40,127 nucleotides of DNA from Trichlorobacter thiogenes (GTDB taxonomy: Bacteria; Desulfobacterota; Desulfuromonadia; Geobacterales; Pseudopelobacteraceae). Position numbers and translations under genes: made by a program. The notes under the pieces are model-generated. The model had not been told where the DNA came from and searched no databases. It saw only the letters and a program-made list of their open reading frames with translations. The stretch is taken from NCBI RefSeq assembly GCF_900167465.1, contig NZ_FUWR01000023.1, forward strand, positions 1 to 40,127, written 5' to 3'. Shown in pieces: positions 9,751 through 19,982 of this stretch (the first letter of the stretch is position 1; the number at the start of each line of letters is the position of its first letter).

Positions 9751-10889
9751 TTTGAATGTTTCTTTGATCCTTGAGTTTGTTTTTCTGAAGCCAGATAGTC
9801 GGCCAAAAAGGCCTGTTTGTAGGCCATGAAGCGGTTGTCGGCAATAGCCTGACGGATCTCTGTCATCATCTGCAGGTAAAACGTGACGTTGTGAATGGCT
9901 GACAGCACTGCCGAGAGCACTTCGTTTGCGGCAAACAGGTGGTGCAGGTAGGCCCGGCTGAAGTTCTGGCAGGTGTAGCAACTGCAGGATGGATCAACCG
10001 GGAAAAAATCACGTTTATAGTTTTTGTTGCTCACCCTGATCTTGCCCCGTCGGGTAAACAGGGTGGCGCTACGGGCATAGCGGGTGGGGATCACGCAGTC
10101 AAACATATCAATGCCCCGTTCAACGCTCTCCAGAATATCTTCCGGCAGACCAACTCCCATCAGATAACGCGGCTTGTCCTCTGGCAGATGGGGCGCGGTC
10201 CAGCCAACCACTTTTTTGAGCAGTTCCAGTCCTTCACCCACGCTGACCCCGCCAATGGCATAGCCGGGTAGATCCAGCTTGCGCATTTCTTTGGCGCACA
10301 TAATCCGCAGGTCTTCATACACGCTGCCCTGTACGATTCCAAACAACGCCTGGGTCTCACGGTTGGTCCAGGCGTTCTGGCATTCTTTCAGCCAGCGGAT
10401 GGTCTTCCTGGTGGACTGCTCAGCATATACCTTGTCGCAGGGGTAGGGGATGCACTCATCAAAGGCCATCATGATATCTGAGCCAAGTTCTTGTTGGATA
10501 TTGATCGCCTTGGCCGGATCAAGGTAGATCTCTTCGCCGGTCAGTTCATGCTTAAAGAATACGCCATCCTCGGTAATCCGTTTCTTGGGCAGGGAAAAAA
10601 CCTGAAACCCGCCGGAATCAGTCAGGATCGGCTTTTCCCAGGCCATGAATTTGTGCAAGCCGCCAGCCTTCTTGACCAGACCTTCACCTGGCTGCAGGTG
10701 CAGGTGGTAGGTGTTGGACAGGATAATCTGTGCCCCGGTATCGTGAATCTGGGCCGGTGTCAGCGGTTTCATGGCACCGTGGGTTGCCACCGGCATGAAG
10801 ATCGGGGTCTGGATTTCGCCATGGCTGGTTTGGAGGATGCCAAGCCGTGCAGCAGAATCTTTGTCTTTTTTAAGCAGGGTAAAGTTCAT
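9747..10889 (-). CDS. tgt: tRNA-guanine transglycosylase paralogue 1
   Basis: TGT exchanges G34 of tRNAs with GUN anticodons for preQ1 (or another 7-deazaguanine). This 380-residue copy keeps the catalytic features: DSGGFQ with D91, FDEC with D144, GIVQG (Q187), nucleophile D264 in MFDCVIPTR, and the zinc ligands C302, C304, C307 and H333. It differs from the common form after the nucleophile: PTRYARSATLF in place of [11 protein letters not shown]. The C-terminus is extended and Lys-rich. It lies 23 bases after oppF and overlaps the secreted-protein gene. A second, more conventional tgt lies at 15159-16292, so this copy may use another base or tRNA, or be redundant. Confidence 0.9.
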   Translation of the reverse strand: MNFTLLKKDKDSAARLGILQTSHGEIQTPIFMPVATHGAMKPLTPAQIHDTGAQIILSNTYHLHLQPGEGLVKKAGGLHKFMAWEKPILTDSGGFQVFSLPKKRITEDGVFFKHELTGEEIYLDPAKAINIQQELGSDIMMAFDECIPYPCDKVYAEQSTRKTIRWLKECQNAWTNRETQALFGIVQGSVYEDLRIMCAKEMRKLDLPGYAIGGVSVGEGLELLKKVVGWTAPHLPEDKPRYLMGVGLPEDILESVERGIDMFDCVIPTRYARSATLFTRRGKIRVSNKNYKRDFFPVDPSCSCYTCQNFSRAYLHHLFAANEVLSAVLSAIHNVTFYLQMMTEIRQAIADNRFMAYKQAFLADYLASEKQTQGSKKHSK

Positions 10890-10912
10890 GTGATGCTTTC
10901 TTGGTTGTGTGG

Positions 10913-11902
10913 TTACTTGCTGAAAATATTACTGCTCAGATGACAGGCCGCAAAATGGCCGGAACCTTGTGCAGCCAGTACAGGTGTTTCAGTACGGCAG
11001 ATATCCGCAGCATAGGGGCAGCGGGGATGGAAACGGCATCCTTTTGGTAGATCAGCTGCTGAGGGTAATTCATGGGAGCGGATAACTGGTTTCGGGCTGC
11101 TGTCCGATGACTTGTGCAGGCGTGGAATGGCTGCCAGCAAGGCCTGGGTATAGGGATGACGGCATTGGTTGAACAGATCCTGTGCCGGTGCCAGTTCTAC
11201 GATGCTGCCCAGATACATGACCGCTATCCGGTCACTGACATGACGCAGTACACCAAGGTCATGGCTGACCATCAGCATGGTCAGGCCGTGTTGCTGTTTC
11301 AACTCCTGTAACAGGTTGATAATCTGGGCCTGGATCGAGATATCAAGCGATGAGACCGGCTCATCAGCCACCAGTACAGCTGGTTGGGCTGCCAGGGCAC
11401 GGGCAATGCCGATCCGCTGACGCTGGCCCCCGGAAAATTCATGGGGGAAACGGTCATACTGATCACCAGCCAGTCCTACCTGTGTCATCAGTTTGATGGC
11501 GGTTTCGCGAACCTGCTGGTTATCGCAGAGCCCGTGAATCAAAAGCGGTTCTGTAATGGCATCGCCGATCCGCATACGGGGATTTAAGGATGAAAAGGGG
11601 TCCTGAAAGATCATCTGCACTGAACGCCGGAAAATAGACTGCTTTTCAGGGGGCAGTTCCTTGATATCAGTGCCTTGGAACCTGATGCTGCCGCTATCCG
11701 GCTGCAGGAGGCCGGTCAACAGCTTGGCCACCGTAGATTTGCCGCAGCCTGATTCACCGGCCAACCCCAGGGTTTCTCCCGCTTGCAGGCTCAGAGAAAC
11801 CTGATCTACTGCCTTGAGCATGGCCCTGGTCTGTTTGTCCGGGCCATTTCCCTTGAGCGGGAAACTTTTGTCTGCAGTATGGATGGAAAGGATATCGCTC
11901 AT
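10913..11902 (-). CDS. oppF: Oligopeptide/dipeptide ABC transporter ATPase, OppF/DppF type
   Basis: One of the paired ATPases that power a peptide importer, 329 residues. Walker A is GESGCGKST (49-57), the Q-loop is MIFQDP, the signature is SGGQRQR (157-163), Walker B is VLVADEP, and the H-loop is VSHDLG. The oligopeptide-transporter C-terminal extension with its Cys residues (GCRFHPRCPYAADIC) is present and typical of the family. The start at 11902 is chosen because its ATG overlaps the stop of oppD (ATGA); an ATG 18 bases upstream is possible. The matching permeases are probably dppB/dppC at 1865-3697, on the other strand. Confidence 0.93.
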   Translation of the reverse strand: MSDILSIHTADKSFPLKGNGPDKQTRAMLKAVDQVSLSLQAGETLGLAGESGCGKSTVAKLLTGLLQPDSGSIRFQGTDIKELPPEKQSIFRRSVQMIFQDPFSSLNPRMRIGDAITEPLLIHGLCDNQQVRETAIKLMTQVGLAGDQYDRFPHEFSGGQRQRIGIARALAAQPAVLVADEPVSSLDISIQAQIINLLQELKQQHGLTMLMVSHDLGVLRHVSDRIAVMYLGSIVELAPAQDLFNQCRHPYTQALLAAIPRLHKSSDSSPKPVIRSHELPSAADLPKGCRFHPRCPYAADICRTETPVLAAQGSGHFAACHLSSNIFSK

Positions 11903-12861
11903 AGCAGGTAGTTCCAGCATTTAACCAGGTGTCCATTCCCCTTGTCCAGCTCAGCAGGCATCTGTTCAAAACAGACTGGCTTTACATCAGGACAGCGATC
12001 TTTAAAGGGACAGCCAATGATCGGTTTGTCAAGCCGGGGAGGTTGGCCCGGTATGGTGGCCAGCGGTTGACCCGGCAGGGCGTTTTCCGGCAACGAGGCC
12101 AACAGCCCTCTGGTGTAGGGGTGCAGCGGGTTGTTGAGAAGTTGATCAGTTGCAGCAGTTTCCACAATCTGACCGGCGTACATGACATGCACCCGGTCAG
12201 CCCGTTGGGCCACAATACCCAGGTCATGGGTAATCAACAGCAGGGCCAGACCTTTGTCACGGCGCAGTTGATCAATCAGTTCAAGGATCTGGGCCTGAAT
12301 GGTGACATCAAGGGCGGTGGTCGGTTCATCGGCAATCAACAGTTGCGGATTACAGGCCAGGGCCATGGCGATCATGACCCGCTGACGCTGGCCCCCGGAG
12401 AGTTGATGGGGGTAGTCATTAATCCGTTGTTCAGGAGATGGTATTCCTACCTGTTGTAAGAGCTCAAGAGCTTCTGTCCGTGCTGCCTGCTTATCCAGCC
12501 TGCGGTGTAGCAGCAGCGGCTCCATCACCTGATCACCGATTTTCAGTACTGGATTCAGGGAGGTCATCGGCTCCTGAAAAATCATGGCAATCCGGTTACC
12601 CCGCAGCAGACGAAGTTCCTTTTCCGGCAGGTTTGCCAGCTCCTGACCATCAAAGCGGATTGAACCGCTCTCAATGCTGCCGGATGCCGGGATCAGCCCC
12701 ATGATGGAACGGGCGGTCATGCTCTTGCCAGAGCCGGACTCACCCACCAGGGCCACGGTCTGGCCATAATCAAGGCATAGGTCCGCGCTGTTGACGGCAT
12801 GCACAATGCCGTGGGGGGTGGGGATGGTAACAGTTAGATTGCTGATTTCAAGCAGTGCCAT
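11899..12861 (-). CDS. oppD: Oligopeptide/dipeptide ABC transporter ATPase, OppD/DppD type
   Basis: Partner ATPase of OppF, 320 residues. Walker A is GESGSGKSM (40-48), with Met where Thr is usual at the last position. The signature is LSGGQRQR (154-161), Walker B is LLIADEP (174-180), the H-loop is ITHDLG, and the Cys-rich C-terminal extension reads CPFKDRCPDVKPVC. It is the first gene of the minus-strand run oppD-oppF-tgt-secreted protein and starts opposite the spoIID-like gene across a 122-base divergent region. The ribosome binding site is weak. No periplasmic peptide-binding protein gene is in the window. Confidence 0.93.
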   Translation of the reverse strand: MALLEISNLTVTIPTPHGIVHAVNSADLCLDYGQTVALVGESGSGKSMTARSIMGLIPASGSIESGSIRFDGQELANLPEKELRLLRGNRIAMIFQEPMTSLNPVLKIGDQVMEPLLLHRRLDKQAARTEALELLQQVGIPSPEQRINDYPHQLSGGQRQRVMIAMALACNPQLLIADEPTTALDVTIQAQILELIDQLRRDKGLALLLITHDLGIVAQRADRVHVMYAGQIVETAATDQLLNNPLHPYTRGLLASLPENALPGQPLATIPGQPPRLDKPIIGCPFKDRCPDVKPVCFEQMPAELDKGNGHLVKCWNYLL

Positions 12862-12932
12862 GGTGCGGCAGTGTAGCCTGCTGTTTCCCGCCTGTCAAAC
12901 CTCGAAATGGTTATAGATAAACTTGAATCTGT

Positions 12933-12961
12933 TTGACACTCATACGGCTTTATGGTTCTAT
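12933..12961 (+). promoter_or_regulatory. Putative promoter for the spoIID-like/queA/sec run
   Basis: TTGACA (12933-12938) is a perfect -35 box, and a 17-base spacer leads to TTCTAT (12956-12961), a weak -10 (3/6). The ATG follows 22 bases after the -10. It lies in the divergent gap between oppD and the spoIID-like gene. Confidence 0.4.
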
Positions 12962-12983
12962 TTCAAACTTTCAATCGAAATTT

Positions 12984-14114
12984 ATGAACTATTTATATTC
13001 TTTTATCATAACCGTATGTTTGCTGCTGTTGGCCGGAGTCGCCCCGCAGGGAGCTGCAGCCATTGAGATCGCAGCTACTAACGAGCAGATCCGGGTTGCC
13101 ATCAGCAAAGGGGCTGATTCAGTTGCCATTGACGGTGACGGTATACTGGCCACCGATGAAACCGGCAAGCCTCTTACGCTTGAATTCCCTTTAACATTTC
13201 AAAACGAGCGGGGCAGGGTGCAGGCTGGAAGCAGTTCCAGCCGGCTGATACGTCTTGCTGCGGCTGGCAAGTTACGCATAAACGGTAAGTCTTACCGGGG
13301 AATGCTTGAGCTGTCAGTACAAAGCGGTAAGTTACTGGTGGTGAACCAGTTGCCCCTTGAGCAGTATCTGGTGGGGGTGATTAATAGCGAAATTTCCTCC
13401 ACCTGGCCGATGGAGTCGATCAAGACCCAGGCAGTGATTGCCCGTACTTTTGCGGTGGCTAAACGGAAGGAACGTAGCAAGGCTTTCTATCACCTTGAGT
13501 CAACGGTAATGGATCAGGCCTATGAAGGCAGTGATGAAGAGGATAGTCGGGCTGCCCGTGGTGTTGTTGAAACTCAAGGTGAGGTATTAACCTATAACGG
13601 TTCGGTGATACAGGCTTTTTATCATGCCAATAGTGGCGGCCGAACCGAGGCATCACAGAATGTCTGGGGCATCGCGTTGCCCTATCTGCAGGGGGTCGAG
13701 TGCCAGTATGGTTTGACCTCAACCACCAGCAGTTGGGAACAGAGTCTGCCGCTGTCAAAAATTGAAGCTGCCTTGAAATCATTCAAGATCTATGGGCTTA
13801 CTGATATTAAACTCGGTCCACGTAATAATCGCGGCAGATTGAAGAATCTGGTGCTGGTGACAGAGCGGGGCAACGTGATTCTGCTGGCAACCAAATTCAG
13901 GATGGCAGTTGGGTCAACAGTGATCAAAAGCACCAATTTTGCCGTGCGGGTTGATGGTGGCACGGTCTATTTTAATGGTTCCGGTTATGGTCATGGTGTG
14001 GGGCTGTGCCAGTATGGAGCCAAACAGCGGGCCCTGGATGGTTTCAGGTATAATGAAATCCTGTCCTACTATTATCCCGGCGCCAAACTGAGCAAGCTCT
14101 CTGAGCTTAAATAG
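12984..14114 (+). CDS. SpoIID/LytB-domain exported protein
   Basis: This is a SpoIID-family protein of 376 residues. In sporulators SpoIID is a lytic transglycosylase acting on denuded peptidoglycan; non-sporulating bacteria such as Geobacter relatives and cyanobacteria carry homologues whose role is less clear, presumably also in the cell wall. The ATG at 12984 gives a signal peptide (FIITVCLLLLAGVAPQGAAA); an upstream TTG lies inside the predicted -35 box and is rejected. The core contains LPLEQYLVGVINSEI, WPMESIKTQAVIARTFA, FYHANSGGRTE and the C-terminal GSGYGHGVGLCQYGA. It sits 10 bases before queA. Confidence 0.9.
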   Translation: MNYLYSFIITVCLLLLAGVAPQGAAAIEIAATNEQIRVAISKGADSVAIDGDGILATDETGKPLTLEFPLTFQNERGRVQAGSSSSRLIRLAAAGKLRINGKSYRGMLELSVQSGKLLVVNQLPLEQYLVGVINSEISSTWPMESIKTQAVIARTFAVAKRKERSKAFYHLESTVMDQAYEGSDEEDSRAARGVVETQGEVLTYNGSVIQAFYHANSGGRTEASQNVWGIALPYLQGVECQYGLTSTTSSWEQSLPLSKIEAALKSFKIYGLTDIKLGPRNNRGRLKNLVLVTERGNVILLATKFRMAVGSTVIKSTNFAVRVDGGTVYFNGSGYGHGVGLCQYGAKQRALDGFRYNEILSYYYPGAKLSKLSELK

Positions 14115-14124
14115 CCCTGCAGAT

Positions 14125-16292
<2,168 letters not shown>

Positions 16293-16296
16293 ATCA

Positions 16297-16632
16297 ATGA
16301 TGATGAGCATGTTTGGAGTAGCCTATGCAATGGCACCACCCGCAGGAGGTGCAGGCGCAGCAGCTGGCGGGCCAGCACAACTGTTAGGTACTTTTGGTCC
16401 CCTGGTTGCCATGTTTGCTATTTTTTATTTTCTGTTGATCCGTCCCCAGCAGAAAAAGGCTAAAGAGCATAAGGCCATGATTGATGCCCTTAAGGTTGGC
16501 GATAGTGTCAAGACCGCTGCTGGTATTCACGGTAAGGTTACTGCTGTGGAAGACCAGGTGGTAACCCTTGAGATTGCCACTGGCGTTAAGATTAAGATTG
16601 ATAAGCCGTTCGTTACCACTGTTGTAAAGTAG
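16297..16632 (+). CDS. yajC: Preprotein translocase accessory protein YajC
   Basis: Small inner-membrane protein that associates with SecDF and the SecYEG channel. From the ATG at 16297 it has 111 residues: a Gly/Ala-rich N-terminus, one transmembrane helix (LVAMFAIFYFLLI) ending in the signature RPQQKKAKEHKAM, and a cytoplasmic beta-rich domain (KVGDSVKTAAGIHGKVT). The start is set by AAGGAGGAG at 16281-16289; three ATG codons in a row follow. It is 4 bases after tgt2. Confidence 0.95.
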   Translation: MMMSMFGVAYAMAPPAGGAGAAAGGPAQLLGTFGPLVAMFAIFYFLLIRPQQKKAKEHKAMIDALKVGDSVKTAAGIHGKVTAVEDQVVTLEIATGVKIKIDKPFVTTVVK

Positions 16633-16671
16633 GGAAACGGTCTTTTTTCGCTCTGGCCCAGTCAAGCTGCG

Positions 16672-16717
16672 GTATGTCTTGTGCGGCGTACAATGGTGTA
16701 CGCCTCCGCGCCATACC
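16672..16717 (+). repeat. Structured inverted repeat in the yajC-secD gap
   Basis: The 167-base gap between yajC and secD holds nested inverted repeats: GGTATG (16672-16677) with CATACC (16712-16717), enclosing GGCGTAC/GTACGCC (16685-16691 with 16698-16704) around a 6-base loop. No U-run follows, so it is not a standard terminator. It could be an RNA processing site, an attenuator or a protein-binding palindrome. AAGGAG at 16786-16791 then serves secD. Confidence 0.5.
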
Positions 16718-16799
16718 TTGCTTGCCAGAACCAGAACAAAAAAATCCTCGTTTCAGAACGTAGTATTTCAGCATATTACACTCAGAAGGAGCCGTGCCA

Positions 16800-18392
16800 A
16801 TGCCTAAGGGAGCCGGATGGCGCATCGCCCTGATCGCAGCCTTTGTTGTCCTTTCCTGTATTTATCTGGTGCCAACCCTGTCCCCCAATCTGCCTGAGTG
16901 GTGGAAAGGGATGTTACCCAAGGACAAGATCCACCTGGGTCTTGACCTGCAGGGGGGAACCCATCTGGTGCTTGAGGTGGAGACAGCCAAGGCGGTTGAG
17001 GGAACTCTGGACCTGGTTGCAACCGATCTGGAAGACACCCTGAACAGCAAGAACCTGCGTTTCAAGCGGATCAGTCGTACTGGTAGCGACAAGGTATCGA
17101 TTGTCGTGTACGAAAAAGATACCGCTGCTGCGGTTCAGAAGCTGATCAAGGACAAATACCGCGACTATGAGATCATCCCCACGGTTGAAGAGGGGGGGAT
17201 GGTTGGTGTTGCCCTGCGGATGAAAGAGCAGGATATTCAGGATCGCAAGGACAAGGCAGTTGCCCAGGCCCTTGAGACCATCCGCAACCGGATTGACCAG
17301 TTTGGCGTATCAGAGCCGGTGATTGCCCGTCAGGGAATCAACCAGATCGTGGTGCAGCTGCCTGGTATCAAAGATCCTCAGCGCGCCATTGATCTGATTG
17401 GCCGTACGGCACGTCTTGAATTCAAGATGGTTAAAGAAGGGGTATCCCCCACTGGTGGCGCAATTCCTGAAGACAGTGAAGTGCTGTATGAAAAACACAC
17501 GGATCCCACCACCGGCGCAACCACGGAGATCCCGCTGGTGGTGCTGAAGAAGGCTCTGATCACCGGCGACCTGCTGACTGATGCCCAGGTGAGGATCGAC
17601 TCACAGTTTAATCAGCCCTATGTTGGGATTGAGTTTAACTCGCTGGGAGCGCGTCTGTTTGATCAGGTTACTGCTGCCAATGTGAACAAGCGTTTTGCCA
17701 TTGTGTTGGATAGAAATGTCTACTCTGCCCCGGTTATCCGGGAGCGGATCTCTGGCGGTTCTGCCCAGATCTCCGGTAACTTTACTGAAAAAACCGCCTC
17801 AGACCTGGCGATTGTACTGCGTGCAGGTGCCCTGCCAGCCCCGGTTAAGATCATCCAGAACGTCACTGTTGGTGCTTCGCTGGGTAAAGATTCAATCGAC
17901 AAAGGCCTAATGGCTGGTGGTATCGGTGTTGCGCTGGTAATCATCTTCATGGCGATCTACTACAAGCTGTCCGGTATGGTGGCAAACCTGGGTATGGTAT
18001 TGAACATCCTCTACCTGATGGGTGCCATGTCTGCCCTGGGCGCTACCCTGACTCTACCCGGTATTGCAGCCATCGTGCTGCTGGTTGGTATGTCAGTTGA
18101 CTCCAACGTGATTATCTTTGAGCGGATTCGTGAAGAGTTACGACTGGGCAAGTCGCCCAAGTCCGCCCTGGAGGCTGGCTATGACAAGGCGTTTTTGACC
18201 ATCATGGACTCCCACGTGACAGCCCTGATTACTGCTGCGGTGCTGTTTCAGTTTGGTACCGGCCCGGTCAAGGGTTTTGCGGTTTCCTTGAGTCTTGGTA
18301 TCATGATCAACCTGTTTACCTCGCTGATGGGTACCAAGGTTATCTTTGACCTGTTCCTGCACAAAGGGAACGTCAAAAAGATGAGCATATAA
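16800..18392 (+). CDS. secD: Protein translocase subunit SecD
   Basis: Inner-membrane subunit that uses the proton gradient to help pull proteins out of the Sec channel. It has 530 residues: a first transmembrane helix (IALIAAFVVLSCIYLVPTL), the signature GLDLQGGTHLVLEV, a large periplasmic region with FNSLGARLFDQVT and an ISGGSAQISGNFT segment, then a five-helix C-terminal block containing LLVGMSVDSNVIIFERIREEL. The ATG at 16800 is preferred over GTG 16794, since AAGGAG is 8 bases upstream of it. secF follows 13 bases later. Confidence 0.97.
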   Translation: MPKGAGWRIALIAAFVVLSCIYLVPTLSPNLPEWWKGMLPKDKIHLGLDLQGGTHLVLEVETAKAVEGTLDLVATDLEDTLNSKNLRFKRISRTGSDKVSIVVYEKDTAAAVQKLIKDKYRDYEIIPTVEEGGMVGVALRMKEQDIQDRKDKAVAQALETIRNRIDQFGVSEPVIARQGINQIVVQLPGIKDPQRAIDLIGRTARLEFKMVKEGVSPTGGAIPEDSEVLYEKHTDPTTGATTEIPLVVLKKALITGDLLTDAQVRIDSQFNQPYVGIEFNSLGARLFDQVTAANVNKRFAIVLDRNVYSAPVIRERISGGSAQISGNFTEKTASDLAIVLRAGALPAPVKIIQNVTVGASLGKDSIDKGLMAGGIGVALVIIFMAIYYKLSGMVANLGMVLNILYLMGAMSALGATLTLPGIAAIVLLVGMSVDSNVIIFERIREELRLGKSPKSALEAGYDKAFLTIMDSHVTALITAAVLFQFGTGPVKGFAVSLSLGIMINLFTSLMGTKVIFDLFLHKGNVKKMSI

Positions 18393-18405
18393 GGGGGATA
18401 CTGCA

Positions 18406-19347
18406 ATGATGGAACTTCTTGGAAAAACTAACATAGATTTTATCGGCAAGCGGAATATCTCGTTTGTCATCTCCAGTATCATTTCAATCATCGGCATTAT
18501 CGCCATTATCCAGATGGCCCGTGGTGTTGCCAATATGGGGATTGATTTTACCGGTGGCACCTCGGTACAGCTGATGTTCGACAAACCACTTGCTCTTGCT
18601 GATGCCCGTAAAGCCTTGCATAGTGGTGGCATTGCTGAATTTGAACTGCAGGAAGTAAAAGAAGGTAACAAGCTGCTGGTGAAATTGCCCCGCAAGAGTG
18701 CTCTGGCCGTGGGCAAGGCAGCTGAGATCGTGCCTGCTGCCTTTGTCAAGGCTCAGCCCGGCTTGAAGGTGACCGTTGACAGTACCACCGAGATCGGTCC
18801 CTCCATTGGTGAAAAGCTGCGTAAAGACACCATAATTGCGGTTGCCATCTCCATGTTGGGGATCATCTGCTACATTGCTTGGCGTTTTGACTTTAAGTTT
18901 GGTATCGGCGCTGTTGTGGCCACCCTGCATGACGTACTGGCCATGTTTGCTGCCTATTACCTGACCGGCCGGGAATTTAACCTGCTGTTCATTACCGCCG
19001 TGTTAACCATTGCCGGGTATTCGCTGACCGATACCGTCGTGGTATTTGACCGGATCAGGGAGAACTTGCACAAAGATCTGAAAGGTTCTTTGCACAAGAT
19101 ATTCAACACAAGTATTAATGAGGTTCTTTCCCGGAGTATTATCACCTCACTAACAACATTTTTGTCAGCAATTGCCCTTTTTGTCTGGGGTGGCGAGGTG
19201 ATTCACGACTTCTCCTTTGCGCTGCTGGTTGGTATCGTCGTTGGCGTCTATTCATCAGTTTATGTTGCCAGCCCGGTGGTGTTGCTGCTGGAACAACGGG
19301 CCATGAACAAAGGTGAGAGCGGAGCTGCGCAGCCTGTCAAGGCATAG
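18406..19347 (+). CDS. secF: Protein translocase subunit SecF
   Basis: Partner of SecD, 313 residues with the usual six-helix layout. Signature features are GIDFTGGTSVQL after the first helix, ITAVLTIAGYSLTDTVVVF in the membrane block, FDRIRENL, and SRSIITSLTTFL. AAGGGGG lies 7 bases before the ATG (two ATGs in tandem). The TPR protein gene follows 12 bases later, so the whole queA-to-TPR run is likely one transcript. Confidence 0.97.
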   Translation: MMELLGKTNIDFIGKRNISFVISSIISIIGIIAIIQMARGVANMGIDFTGGTSVQLMFDKPLALADARKALHSGGIAEFELQEVKEGNKLLVKLPRKSALAVGKAAEIVPAAFVKAQPGLKVTVDSTTEIGPSIGEKLRKDTIIAVAISMLGIICYIAWRFDFKFGIGAVVATLHDVLAMFAAYYLTGREFNLLFITAVLTIAGYSLTDTVVVFDRIRENLHKDLKGSLHKIFNTSINEVLSRSIITSLTTFLSAIALFVWGGEVIHDFSFALLVGIVVGVYSSVYVASPVVLLLEQRAMNKGESGAAQPVKA

Positions 19348-19359
19348 GGAGTATTAACC

Positions 19360-19932
19360 ATGAACAAGGAAACCACTATAGTTGGTGTTGCTGCCCTGAT
19401 TATCGGTTTTCTGATCGGTATTATGGTGGGTGGAAAATTCATGGCTGGTTCTAAGGCCTCAACCAGCCAGGCTACGGTGCAGCAGGGTAGCGGGGCCATG
19501 GTGAATCCCGGCCAGGCATCAGCCCGGATTGCCGAACTTGAACAACTGGTTGCCAAAGACCCTAAAAACCTGCAGGCCTGGATTACCTTGGGGAATGATT
19601 ATTTTGACTCCAACCAGGCACAAAAAGCGGTGCAGGCCTACAATAAGGCCCTGGAGCTTGATCCCAAGAATGTCAACGTGTTGACTGATCAAGGGGTTAT
19701 GTTTCGCGCACTTGGCTTTTATGATCGTGCGCTGAATAACTTTGAAAAGGCTAACAAGCTGGATCCCAAGCATCTGCAAAGCCTCTTTAATACCGGCATT
19801 GTCTATGCGGTGGATCTGAAACAGACAGCCAAGGCCAAGGCGACCTTTGAAGCGTTATTGCAAAAAGACCAAACCAGTGATCTGGCCAGACAGGCCAGAG
19901 AGATGCTGCAACAGCTTTCAACAACAAAGTAG
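19360..19932 (+). CDS. Membrane-anchored TPR protein
   Basis: 190 residues: an N-terminal transmembrane anchor (TIVGVAALIIGFLIGIMVGG), a Ser/Gln-rich linker, then three tetratricopeptide repeats from about residue 65 to 180 (for example AWITLGNDYFDSNQAQKAV, LTDQGVMFRALGFYDRAL, LFNTGIVYAVDLKQTAKA). TPRs bind protein partners. The topology suggests an inner-membrane protein with the TPR domain in the periplasm or cytoplasm; its N-terminus gives no clear orientation. GGGAG is the ribosome binding site. Its position after secF suggests an envelope-assembly role, but this is only inference. Confidence 0.88.
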   Translation: MNKETTIVGVAALIIGFLIGIMVGGKFMAGSKASTSQATVQQGSGAMVNPGQASARIAELEQLVAKDPKNLQAWITLGNDYFDSNQAQKAVQAYNKALELDPKNVNVLTDQGVMFRALGFYDRALNNFEKANKLDPKHLQSLFNTGIVYAVDLKQTAKAKATFEALLQKDQTSDLARQAREMLQQLSTTK

Positions 19933-19946
19933 TTGGAAAGGTTATG

Positions 19947-19978
19947 AAATCCCCCGCTTGCCGGGGGATTTCTGTTTC
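19947..19978 (+). terminator. Hairpin between the TPR gene and recJ
   Basis: A perfect 10-bp stem (AAATCCCCCG 19947-19956 with CGGGGGATTT 19962-19971), a 5-base loop and CTGTTTC after it. The T-run is poor, so it may be a weak terminator that lets some transcript continue into recJ. Confidence 0.55.
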
Positions 19979-19982
19979 TACC

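Noticed and set aside
11929-12459. A 176-codon plus-strand open frame opposite oppD
   Set aside because: Shadow of the ATPase gene; no start signal or motif.
12933-12983. TTG start for the SpoIID-like protein
   Set aside because: The TTG is part of a good -35 box, and the ATG at 12984 gives a clean signal peptide.
18138-18749. A 203-codon minus-strand open frame across the secD-secF junction
   Set aside because: It spans two well-identified genes on the other strand, lacks signals and has no recognisable domain.
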